In this document: piece by piece, positions 6,982-12,976 of the stretch
Position numbering within the stretch: the first letter of the stretch is position 1
How the letters are laid out: every line of letters begins with the position of its first letter
NCBI GenBank assembly: GCA_016207365.1
Contig: JACQPU010000047.1
Span: 1-12,976, forward strand
DNA: 12,976 nt
Reading direction: 5' to 3'
Origin: Ignavibacteriales bacterium
GTDB taxonomy: Bacteria; Bacteroidota; Ignavibacteria; UBA10030
Position numbers and translations under genes: made by a program
Notes under the pieces: model-generated
The model's database searches: none
What the model saw: the letters and a program-made list of their open reading frames with translations, nothing else
Told to the model about the DNA's origin: nothing

Positions 6982-9862
6982 AAAGAAACACTAACTTCCT
7001 CAACTGCTCTGAAATCCAACCCAGATAACCCTCAAGCTTTGTAAGGAAACTCAGGTATCCCGCATGCCATTCCTGCGGTGTACCGGGTTGCGGCTTGCCG
7101 ATGCATTCCTGAAAAATCCGCGAGACCGCCATGGCCAGCTTTTGTTTGCCTTCTTCGACGACAGCGTCGACGTCGGCCGAATAAAACGCCTTCAGGGCAT
7201 TCACATCCCACCGAACGCGGGTTTCAGGGGCTTGTTTGAAGAACGGAACGTCGGTCTTGCTCCCGCCGGATTTTTCGTAGACCAGAAGGTTCCAGTCTTC
7301 CAGCACTGCACGGAAGTCTTTTTCGGACAACGCGGGCGTGATCGGGAGTTTGGCCACGGCCTGCTCGGTGGCATAGGATCGATGGAAGAGCAGGGGGTGA
7401 CCTGCGTATTGACCCAACAGATTGACGTCTGCCAACATTCCCAGCACGCGATGGACGGCGTCGTACGTTTCCCGCTCGTAATTCCTCTCGGCACCCTCAG
7501 CTTTCTCTCCGCCCTTTCTCGCGAGCAATTTCATTTGCACGGCAAACTCTGCGTCGTCCTTGAGCGCACTATGGCGGTCTCCGCTCGGTCCTCCCGTCGG
7601 ACTTGGCTCTGACGCATACGAGAGCCTCACCGCTTTTTGATCCCAATCGAGGAAATCGAATTGTTTGGCAGCCTGCGCAAACGGGACCGTGGGATCAGAT
7701 TCGGCCCGGAGAAGCGTAAGGAGTCGCGTAATCAGTCTGTCCTTATAGTGTTCATTAAAGTGGTTGATGTCGGCAACAACGTAGAGATCCTCCACCGCAC
7801 AGGAAAAGACGGTATTGAGAAGCCGTACGATCTGATGATCGCCAATCTTCCTGTCGTCCAGCGGTCTCATCGTGTGGTCCACGCCCGCCATGATCGTGTC
7901 CATGATGATTGCCTTTTTCCTGCGTCCGCGAAATGAATACGGCGTCCCGACTTCGACATTTTGCATCCCATGAATTCGAAGCTGTTGCTTGGCATAGAGA
8001 GTTGGACCGTGAAAGGGAATGATCACTCCAATATCGCTGGCGGATCGGCCCGGTTCCGTGAGGGCATGTTTCACGAGTTCAAGGACTTTACGCATTTGCA
8101 GTTCGTTGTGCGGAAGAATCTTCCGGCGGCCGACGTATTGCTTTGCCTTCGATTGCAGTGAGCTGGTGTCGATGAACCAGAGGCGACCCCTTGCGCTCTG
8201 CGGCACGGTGACGTTGATCATGTTGTCAAAAAGCGTGGCCGCCACAAATCGAGAGAGCTTTGGCGTTGTTGCCGCTTGTGAGGAAAGCCGTATGCACCAT
8301 TGACGATGGGCTTTCGCATACTCGAAGAGGTCCTGCAGCCGGTCTCCTCCGGTGAGATGGAGGAACGCATCGCGCCGGAACCACTCCTGAACACGAACCG
8401 ATGGAGAAACCGATTCCGGACCGAGTTGGTATGGGTCACCGGAAACAACCATCTTTTCCCGTGCCATGGTCGCAAGAGCAGCGAGAAAGGGAAGGGCGAT
8501 ACTCTCCGCATCATCTACAATGACCAAATCGAAGGCTTTCCCCCGCAGGCGTGGATCCGTAAGCGCAGTCGTTAGAGTCGTCCCGACAAACGTCCTTCCG
8601 TCAAGAAGTCCACCTTCGTCAATGGTCGTATAGGAGTTCACGGCCTCCTCCACGGTCTTCAATCCCCCCAACTCTTCGATCCGTTTAACGGCAAGGTTGA
8701 ATTCTTGTTGATCTTCTCCTGTGAGGGGCGCCGAAGCTTCGATGCGCAGAGACTCGTGAGTCAGAGCGGTCAGGGTGGATTGCATACGCTTGAGTGTGAT
8801 GGATTTCTCCTCCAGCTTCTTCTGGGCCACAGCCAGGTCCTCCTTCCCATATCCCTTTTTCAACCTGTCCATCATGGATGCGTTCTGGATCTTTCCAACG
8901 GCCTCTTTCAGAGATCCGACTTCGGCACCGAGCTGTTCGATCTTCTTCTTCCTGTCCGACAATCTCTCGCGAACGTCGGTCAGGCGGGCGAGGGAATCCT
9001 CATGAAGAATCTGCTTGATCCTGATTCGCCAGTACGACCTAAGAAGACCGACCCGTTCACCAAAGGATTTGCGTTTCTCCTCGCGGAGGAGTTCAGCCTT
9101 CTGCTCAAGCGAAAGCGATCCGAGTTTGTCGAAATTTTCAACAGCGGGAAAACCTACGACACACGCAGACGATGCGACATCGGTGTCGAGGTGACGGGCA
9201 ATTTCGATTGCGCGAACCATCAGATCGTCCACCCGTTCGTTCACGGTATCGACGAACAGAATATGCTTGCCTGCCTTTGCATAGTTGACAGCCAGTTGCG
9301 CAAGGACGTTGGTTTTTCCGGAGAGAATCGGGCCCCAGACGAAACTGATCTTGTTTCCAAGGATGCGGCTCAGGGCGTCTTGCTGTTCAGCAGGCGTGTC
9401 CGGAACCATCTGCGCTTCAAAACTAACGGCGTGGTGATTCTCGGAATCTTGCGGATTGAGAAGCAAGGTGCCGAGGGGGGAAGGCTGAGAGAGGAGGTCG
9501 ATAATCGGCGCAAAGTGCGGTTCCACATCCCATTCGCACTGAGATTCGGGAAGCACCGGTCCAAAATCGTGAGGCAACGCAATAGTCAAATATTGGTTCT
9601 CAACGGCAACAAAGGTTCCCTGGAGCCGGAGTGGGTTTGCGTGTCCGAAGCTAAAAGTCCCCGTTGGAATGCCCTGAACAGTGATGTGTTCGGGGATTTC
9701 GAAGCGATAATACCAGCGTCCGGCGAAGGCTCCAGTGAAGGTTCCCGAAAAGAGCGTAATGGAGCGCGGAGTAGCCATCCGTGAGGTCATCTCGTCGCGA
9801 AGAGCACCGACAAGGGAGAAGTACTGTGAGACAGGCGATTCGGACTGACCCGCAGGCGTCAT
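6809..9862 (-). CDS. SF1 (UPF1/DNA2-like) helicase-related ATPase with degenerate arginine motifs
   Basis: A 1017-codon frame. Residues 35-120 look like a beta-barrel, as in UPF1-like helicases. The Q-motif region (154-165) precedes Walker A GPILSGKT (177-184). Residues about 255-375 form a charged coiled-coil stalk. Walker B is LVIVDDAES (446-454) and motif III is SGDPYQLGP (474-482). The motif IV position, normally LxxQYRM, reads LSSQAAT (526-532). IIPFHGP (614-620) and GTPYSFRGRRKKAIIMD (639-655) match motifs IVa/V. Motif VI, normally RLNVAxTRAx, reads LNTVFSCAVED (682-692), losing its arginine. It probably binds nucleotide, but normal hydrolysis and unwinding are doubtful. Residues 720-960 match no domain I recognise. 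Residues 961-1017 are antisense to the TVP38-like gene and look non-native. The ATG at 9862 is the first start after an in-frame stop and has no Shine-Dalgarno. No nuclease or partner gene lies beside it. Confidence 0.85.
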   Translation of the reverse strand: MTPAGQSESPVSQYFSLVGALRDEMTSRMATPRSITLFSGTFTGAFAGRWYYRFEIPEHITVQGIPTGTFSFGHANPLRLQGTFVAVENQYLTIALPHDFGPVLPESQCEWDVEPHFAPIIDLLSQPSPLGTLLLNPQDSENHHAVSFEAQMVPDTPAEQQDALSRILGNKISFVWGPILSGKTNVLAQLAVNYAKAGKHILFVDTVNERVDDLMVRAIEIARHLDTDVASSACVVGFPAVENFDKLGSLSLEQKAELLREEKRKSFGERVGLLRSYWRIRIKQILHEDSLARLTDVRERLSDRKKKIEQLGAEVGSLKEAVGKIQNASMMDRLKKGYGKEDLAVAQKKLEEKSITLKRMQSTLTALTHESLRIEASAPLTGEDQQEFNLAVKRIEELGGLKTVEEAVNSYTTIDEGGLLDGRTFVGTTLTTALTDPRLRGKAFDLVIVDDAESIALPFLAALATMAREKMVVSGDPYQLGPESVSPSVRVQEWFRRDAFLHLTGGDRLQDLFEYAKAHRQWCIRLSSQAATTPKLSRFVAATLFDNMINVTVPQSARGRLWFIDTSSLQSKAKQYVGRRKILPHNELQMRKVLELVKHALTEPGRSASDIGVIIPFHGPTLYAKQQLRIHGMQNVEVGTPYSFRGRRKKAIIMDTIMAGVDHTMRPLDDRKIGDHQIVRLLNTVFSCAVEDLYVVADINHFNEHYKDRLITRLLTLLRAESDPTVPFAQAAKQFDFLDWDQKAVRLSYASEPSPTGGPSGDRHSALKDDAEFAVQMKLLARKGGEKAEGAERNYERETYDAVHRVLGMLADVNLLGQYAGHPLLFHRSYATEQAVAKLPITPALSEKDFRAVLEDWNLLVYEKSGGSKTDVPFFKQAPETRVRWDVNALKAFYSADVDAVVEEGKQKLAMAVSRIFQECIGKPQPGTPQEWHAGYLSFLTKLEGYLGWISEQLRKLVFLFMQLCPAFPRQLVVARCGRRGQEGPAWKEHSRSPSSGLRADLRLQRFRRLPSHRETL

Positions 9863-9898
9863 GGTTCGGAGGGGGTTCTGAGTGAAACGAGTTCTCTC

Positions 9899-9926
9899 AA
9901 ACTATGAGAAAAGTGCTGAAAAGCAA
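9899..9926 (-). promoter_or_regulatory. Weak candidate promoter for the helicase-like gene
   Basis: TTGCTT (9921-9926) and TAGTTT (9899-9904) are separated by 16 bp on the minus strand, between the upstream terminator and the ATG at 9862. A promoter is expected here because the preceding gene ends in a terminator, but the boxes are poor matches. Confidence 0.35.
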
Positions 9927-9972
9927 CCTTGGCACTGACGAGAGAGTCGATGATTTCTGCGACGCGAAGGGG

Positions 9973-10000
9973 AAACAAAAAAAGCGTCCGGATGGACGCT
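9973..10000 (-). terminator. Rho-independent terminator after the small membrane protein gene
   Basis: On the minus strand a perfect 7-bp stem AGCGTCC/GGACGCT (9983-10000) with a 4-nt loop is followed by a T-run (TTTTTT then GTTT, 9973-9982). It lies 29 nt after the stop codon at 10030 and separates this unit from the helicase-like gene. Confidence 0.9.
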
Positions 10001-10029
10001 CTTGGTTGATCTCAGGGAACCCGCGTGCG

Positions 10030-10203
10030 TTACGGTTTGTCGGGGAATTCGTCAAACGCGTCGCCGAAGACGTCCTCCGCAACCGTTGATGAATCAAAGA
10101 ATTCCCTGAACTCGGTTCCGGCCAAATGCCTGCGTCGCAGGAACACAATGAGGGCCGAAACGGTGATTCCAAGCACGAGTCCAACCATCACATATTTCTT
10201 CAT
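10030..10203 (-). CDS. Small single-pass membrane protein with acidic C-terminal tail (57 aa), unknown function
   Basis: The frame is open further upstream, but the ATG at 10203 is chosen: it has AGGGG 4 nt before it and lies downstream of a good promoter, while upstream codons fall in the promoter and the antiporter gene. The protein begins MKKYVMVG, has one hydrophobic helix at about residues 5-21, then FLRRRHLAG, a strong positive-inside stop at 21-29, and an acidic, phenylalanine-rich tail (EFREFFDSS, EDVFGDAFDEF) to the end. With few charges before the helix and RRR after it, either the tail is cytoplasmic or the protein is anchored N-out; orientation is uncertain. I recognise no family. 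It has its own promoter and terminator, which argues for a real, separately regulated gene rather than a chance frame. Confidence 0.7.
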   Translation of the reverse strand: MKKYVMVGLVLGITVSALIVFLRRRHLAGTEFREFFDSSTVAEDVFGDAFDEFPDKP

Positions 10204-10207
10204 AATT

Positions 10208-10212
10208 CCCCT
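10208..10212 (-). promoter_or_regulatory. Ribosome binding site (AGGGG) for the 57-aa membrane protein
   Basis: AGGGG sits 4 nt before the ATG at 10203 on the minus strand. It is the evidence for choosing this start over the much longer open frame that runs back into the NhaC gene. Confidence 0.6.
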
Positions 10213-10248
10213 GAGAAAAAAGATGTACGCAAAAATTCTTGGCACCCA

Positions 10249-10277
10249 AGTGTACAAAGAAAACAGCTCTCTTTCAA
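10249..10277 (-). promoter_or_regulatory. Sigma70-type promoter for the 57-aa membrane protein gene
   Basis: On the minus strand, TTGAAA (10272-10277) and TACACT (10249-10254) are separated by exactly 17 bp. Predicted transcription starts near 10242, giving a leader of about 40 nt to the ATG at 10203. The promoter lies wholly in the 115-bp gap after the NhaC stop codon. Confidence 0.75.
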
Positions 10278-10284
10278 GGATGAG

Positions 10285-10314
10285 GGACAGCGGGTAGTGT
10301 ACCGGACAGCGGGT
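10285..10314 (-). repeat. 11-bp direct repeat upstream of the small-protein promoter (candidate operator)
   Basis: ACCCGCTGTCC (minus strand) occurs perfectly twice, at 10304-10314 and 10285-10295, a 19-bp period. The nearer copy ends 7 bp upstream of the -35 box. Same-face tandem sites just upstream of -35 are typical for activators that bind as head-to-tail dimers. The 7-mer GTACACT lies between the copies and recurs at the -10 box. Confidence 0.5.
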
Positions 10315-10318
10315 TGCA

Positions 10319-11728
10319 TTACTGAAGTAAGAATCCGGCGAGCGTAAAGAGGAGTAAAGCGCCTGTGGCTGAGACAAGCGCATAAGGAAGCTGGGTCCGC
10401 ACATGGTCGATGTGATCGCTTGCCGCTGCCATGGATGAGACAAGGGTTGTATCGGAAATCGGTGAGCTGTGGTCGCCGAATACCCCCCCGCTTAAGAGTG
10501 CCGCAACCGTCAAGGGCAGACTGGAGCCTGTAGCTACGGCGGTTGGTACGGCAATGGGAATCATGATGGCGAAGGTTCCCCAACTCGTTCCGGTGGAGAA
10601 TGCTATAAAGGCGGACGTAACAAAAATAATGGGGGCGACGAGGGAAGGATTGATAAGGTCCTGAACAACCGAAGCGACATATGGGCCCGTGCCCAGGATT
10701 TTTGTTGTGTCGCCAATTGCGAAGGCAAAATTCATCAGAATCCCTAATGGTATCAATCCTCCCATCCCCTTTAACGTCAAATCCACAACTTCCCGGACGG
10801 TCAGGATCTTCTGTCCCACTGCCAATCCCCCGGCGAGGAGAATAGCGAGGAGGACAGACCACAGAACTGAGGTAGATCCTGATCCGGCAGTCATGTCCCC
10901 GTTGCCTGTTATGAAGAGGCCCAGGGGCATCATGCCGACCATGCCGAGGATCGGAACGAGCATGTTGACAGCTCTAGGTCGAATGCCTGGCTTTGCTTCG
11001 ACTGAGGTCACTTCGACCGAAACAAGCGGCACCCCGTTTTCAGCAATTGTCCGACCCGTTTCCGAGGCCCGTTTTTCTGCTCGCCTCATCGGCCCGAAGT
11101 CCAGAAATGTGAACGAGATGAATCCGACGAGAGCTACAGCGAGAAGGGCATAGAAATTCAGAGGAATCGTTTGGAAAAAAATATGGACGGGATTCTCCAC
11201 CCCCTCGCGTTCCAAAAGGCCCAGCACGTATGCTCCCCAGGCGTTGAGGGGAATCAGCACGCACACCGGTGCAGAGGTCGAATCGCAGATGTAGGCTAGC
11301 TTTTCCCTCGAGAGCTTGAATCGCTCGAAAAGCGGTCGGGCAACGGCCCCGGTAACCAAACAGGTAATGCTCGATTCGATGAAAATCGACATTCCAGTGA
11401 TCCAGGCTAGCACGGTGGCGCCTTTGCTGGTACGAACGAGGTGTTTTCGATGAATCCAATCAACAAATCCCTGCACGCCTCCACTTCGTTGTGTGAGTGT
11501 GATCAACGCGCCGATGAGGGAAGAAAAAATAATGACACGCGTATTCCCGCTGTCCTTAAAGACATCAATGCAGGCCTGAAGTGCAGACGTGAGACCCGTG
11601 AGAATCCCGCCGGTCAGTATGACCCAGCCGAGCCAGATGCCGAGGAAGAGTGAAGTGAATACTTGTCGGGTCCAGATTGCCAAAACGATGGCAACGAGCG
11701 GTGGAAGTATGGAAAGCCAGTCGTGCAT
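10319..11728 (-). CDS. nhaC: NhaC family Na+/H+ antiporter
   Basis: This 469-residue polytopic inner-membrane protein has the NhaC family layout. The N-terminal half contains SIFIESSITCLVTGAVARPL (114-133) and the CDSTSAPVCVLIPLNAWGAY segment (148-167). A hydrophilic loop (about 212-250) is followed by the second half with FSTGTSWGTFAIMIPIAVP (377-395) and GGVFGDHSSPISDTTLVSS (414-432), the conserved helix-breaking ion-site motifs of this superfamily. Such proteins exchange cytoplasmic Na+ for H+; some relatives exchange organic acids or amino acids (for example malate/lactate), so the substrate is not certain. The ATG at 11728 has no Shine-Dalgarno (CACCTCC directly precedes it). The gene follows the TonB-family gene by 53 nt and could share its transcript. 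Confidence 0.9.
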   Translation of the reverse strand: MHDWLSILPPLVAIVLAIWTRQVFTSLFLGIWLGWVILTGGILTGLTSALQACIDVFKDSGNTRVIIFSSLIGALITLTQRSGGVQGFVDWIHRKHLVRTSKGATVLAWITGMSIFIESSITCLVTGAVARPLFERFKLSREKLAYICDSTSAPVCVLIPLNAWGAYVLGLLEREGVENPVHIFFQTIPLNFYALLAVALVGFISFTFLDFGPMRRAEKRASETGRTIAENGVPLVSVEVTSVEAKPGIRPRAVNMLVPILGMVGMMPLGLFITGNGDMTAGSGSTSVLWSVLLAILLAGGLAVGQKILTVREVVDLTLKGMGGLIPLGILMNFAFAIGDTTKILGTGPYVASVVQDLINPSLVAPIIFVTSAFIAFSTGTSWGTFAIMIPIAVPTAVATGSSLPLTVAALLSGGVFGDHSSPISDTTLVSSMAAASDHIDHVRTQLPYALVSATGALLLFTLAGFLLQ

Positions 11729-11781
11729 GGAGGTGCGAAAGTCGTAAATTAAATGCTGAATTGCAAAACCGGCGTGTGCGG

Positions 11782-12492
11782 TTAGTGTAAGACGAGCTCG
11801 AAGCGGATGGGAATAGAGACGCGGACCTTTACCGGCTTGCCCCGTTGTTTTCCAGGAATGAATTTTGCATTTCTCACCGCCTTGGCTGCAGCTTCGTCAC
11901 ACCCTGCGCCAATTCCCCTTAAAATCTCAACCCTTGTTGCGTCACCTTGTTCGTTCACAAAGGCCAGGACATACACGCGTCCCTGGACGCCGGCGCGCCT
12001 TGCGATTTCCGGATACACAACGTTTCTCTGTATTGCCGCGAGCCCTCCAATCGGTTCGGGCATTTCCTCGACTGCAACAAAATATTCTTCTGATGGATCA
12101 TAGTCCGCGGCGGGCGGTGGGGCAACGTCGGCCCTGACGTCGATTTCCGTACTAGCGAGGTCAACATCTTCTACAATTTCATCAGCTGGAGCTTCGATGG
12201 GGATGGGCGGACGCGGCGGCGGGGGTGGGCGATTCTCCTGGCGCGTGCTCTGAATATCTTCAAACTCCACAAACTCCTTCGGCGCTTGTGTTGACATTGC
12301 GGTCCGCGACACGTCCGGAAAGAGTCGAAACACGGCAATGCAGACGACGAGAGAGACCGCAAGTGACATTTCAAACACAATGGTGGGAGATGTCCCGAGG
12401 TCAACGGTTCGGTCTCTCTCAAAATGAGGGGGTAGCCCTTCAGGCCGGCGCATCCTGCCCAGGAACGGATATCGGAATTTGTCAAGTATCAC
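11782..12492 (-). CDS. tonB: TonB-family energy transducer
   Basis: This 236-residue protein has a cytoplasmic N-terminus of about 38 residues, one membrane anchor at about 39-58, and a periplasmic proline-rich linker (RPPPPPRPPIPIEAP at 88-102 and APPPAADYDP at 124-133). Its TonB C-terminal domain starts near 146, with GGLAAIQRNVVYPEIARRAG, GRVYVLAFVNEQG, GIGAGCDEAAAKAV and KFIPGKQRGKPVKVRVSIP. The domain is complete and ends at a strongly conserved beta strand, as in Bacteroidota and Ignavibacteria homologues. The role is to couple the inner-membrane proton gradient to outer-membrane receptors, or a related envelope function. No exbB or exbD is nearby, so motor partners are encoded elsewhere. 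It begins at a GTG 8 nt after GGAG, and the GGAG can be paired in a small hairpin. Confidence 0.92.
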   Translation of the reverse strand: MILDKFRYPFLGRMRRPEGLPPHFERDRTVDLGTSPTIVFEMSLAVSLVVCIAVFRLFPDVSRTAMSTQAPKEFVEFEDIQSTRQENRPPPPPRPPIPIEAPADEIVEDVDLASTEIDVRADVAPPPAADYDPSEEYFVAVEEMPEPIGGLAAIQRNVVYPEIARRAGVQGRVYVLAFVNEQGDATRVEILRGIGAGCDEAAAKAVRNAKFIPGKQRGKPVKVRVSIPIRFELVLH

Positions 12493-12499
12493 GCTAAGG

Positions 12500-12522
12500 T
12501 CTCCGGGAAGGTACTACGGAGA
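12500..12522 (-). promoter_or_regulatory. Shine-Dalgarno of the TonB gene inside a 6-bp inverted repeat
   Basis: On the minus strand TCTCCG (12517-12522) and CGGAGA (12500-12505) form a 6-bp stem with an 11-nt loop. The downstream arm contains the GGAG (12501-12504) that lies 8 nt before the GTG at 12492. The GGAG supports the GTG start; whether the stem controls access to it is inferred. Confidence 0.45.
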
Positions 12523-12548
12523 AACAAATCGGATGTTGCCCGCAAACG

Positions 12549-12976
12549 CTACCGCTCAATCCAGGAAAGCCGACCTTGGGAAAAATCGGGTGCGGCGATG
12601 AGGGCCGGGTACGGTTTTGGAACGGCCGGTATCCATGAACGATCATCGAATTCCGGTCTCTGCCAGCCTTCGGACGACGTTGTCGAAACGCGTGCCTTGC
12701 CGTCCAATACGAGAGTACGGTATATCCCCCCTGGTTCCACCCGGTATCCCAGGACATTGATACCGGCAGAGGCGAAATGATCATAGTTTGCAGCCTGGAC
12801 GGCGAGGACATTTTTCCCCGGTTGCAGGAATCCGGTAAGATCCCATCGCTTGACGCGATCCTGCTCAACGGTGAGCGAGAGCGATCGTCGCGCGAGCAGG
12901 GTACCAAGAGGTTTTCCATTGACGAAGATTTCGGCATGTGTATCTGCAATCACCTGGATTCCACCGGGTGCAAGGG
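12549..12976 (-). CDS. C-terminal end of a large glycoside-hydrolase-like protein (galactose-binding-like domain), 5' end outside window
   Basis: About 142 residues are visible and the frame remains open to the right window edge, so the start lies outside; a GTG at 12953 is not the real start because coding continues in frame above it. The visible part is a beta-sandwich: AEIFVNGKPLGTL, then VKRWDLTGFLQPGKNVLAVQAANY, typical of galactose-binding-like modules of alpha-L-rhamnosidases and GH2-type hydrolases. It continues with PGGIYRTLVLDGK and WQRPEFDDRSWIPA, another sequence style common in these accessory domains, and stops at SWIER. The catalytic domain is not visible, so neither enzyme family nor substrate can be named. 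It is followed after 57 nt by the TonB gene. A sugar-active protein is also found at the other end of the window. Confidence 0.75.
   Translation of the reverse strand, partial: LAPGGIQVIADTHAEIFVNGKPLGTLLARRSLSLTVEQDRVKRWDLTGFLQPGKNVLAVQAANYDHFASAGINVLGYRVEPGGIYRTLVLDGKARVSTTSSEGWQRPEFDDRSWIPAVPKPYPALIAAPDFSQGRLSWIER

Noticed and set aside
8705..9784. 359-codon open frame on the plus strand
   Set aside because: Antisense to the coiled-coil and N-terminal part of the helicase-like gene; no recognisable domain and no ribosome binding site.
6809..9862. Helicase-like gene as the core of a defence island
   Set aside because: No nuclease, methyltransferase, toxin, integrase or other defence-type gene is nearby; all neighbours are envelope or transport genes, so the idea has no support from context.
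9897..10184. 95-codon minus-strand frame overlapping the 57-aa gene
   Set aside because: It begins inside the small membrane protein gene in a different frame and reads through the terminator hairpin, so it is very unlikely to be expressed.
10030..10443. Longer 137-codon version of the small membrane protein
   Set aside because: It would start inside the NhaC coding region upstream of the promoter; the ATG at 10203 has its own ribosome binding site and starts a normal membrane-protein N-terminus.
11729..11781. Promoter directly upstream of the NhaC gene
   Set aside because: The 53-bp gap is AT-rich in part, but no pair of boxes with acceptable spacing was found; co-transcription with the TonB gene explains it as well.
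12494..12949. 151-codon minus-strand frame at the right edge
   Set aside because: It overlaps the galactose-binding-like domain frame, which has clear beta-sandwich motifs and stays open to the window edge; this alternative frame has none.

Overview
The window reads as an ordinary chromosomal segment of a Gram-negative bacterium of roughly even base composition. The TonB-family protein carries the GG.AAIQ...YPEIARRAG and GAGCDEAA style of C-terminal domain common in Bacteroidota and the related Ignavibacteria/Chlorobi lineages. The surface-type sugar-active proteins at both ends and the pseudopilin-like tail of one membrane protein fit the same group. This placement is an inference from protein style; no rRNA or other marker gene is present. 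Most clear promoters nevertheless look like the general sigma70 type (TTGAAA/TTGACT with 17-18 bp to TACACT/TATATT).

Layout, read along the minus strand from the right edge. A glycoside-hydrolase-like protein enters the window and only its last ~142 residues are visible (12549-12976). It is followed by a TonB-family energy transducer (11782-12492) and an NhaC-type Na+/H+ antiporter (10319-11728). A self-contained unit comes next: a direct repeat, a promoter, a 57-residue single-pass membrane protein (10030-10203) and an intrinsic terminator. Beyond it is a 1017-codon SF1 helicase-like gene (6809-9862). It converges on, and overlaps by 173 bp, the only plus-strand gene, a TVP38/TMEM64-type membrane protein (6319-6981).

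A divergent promoter region (6191-6318) separates that gene from a second minus-strand run, probably one or two transcripts: CNNM/CorC-type transporter (4871-6190), DinB-fold protein (4362-4874), DUF72 protein (3285-4220), SulP anion transporter (1592-3262), a DUF4190 membrane protein with a pilin-like tail (912-1595), and a five-bladed-propeller glycosidase-like protein that leaves the window (1-964). Three junctions overlap: two are 4-nt stop/start overlaps and one is 53 nt.

Functionally the window is a mixture of envelope and ion-transport housekeeping with carbohydrate-active genes at the edges. I see no rRNA, tRNA, CRISPR array, insertion sequence or integrase. No stretch over 300 bases lacks a gene. 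The most unusual items are the helicase-like protein, which keeps its nucleotide-binding motifs but lacks both arginine-bearing motifs expected of its family, and the small membrane protein with its own promoter, upstream 11-bp direct repeat and terminator.
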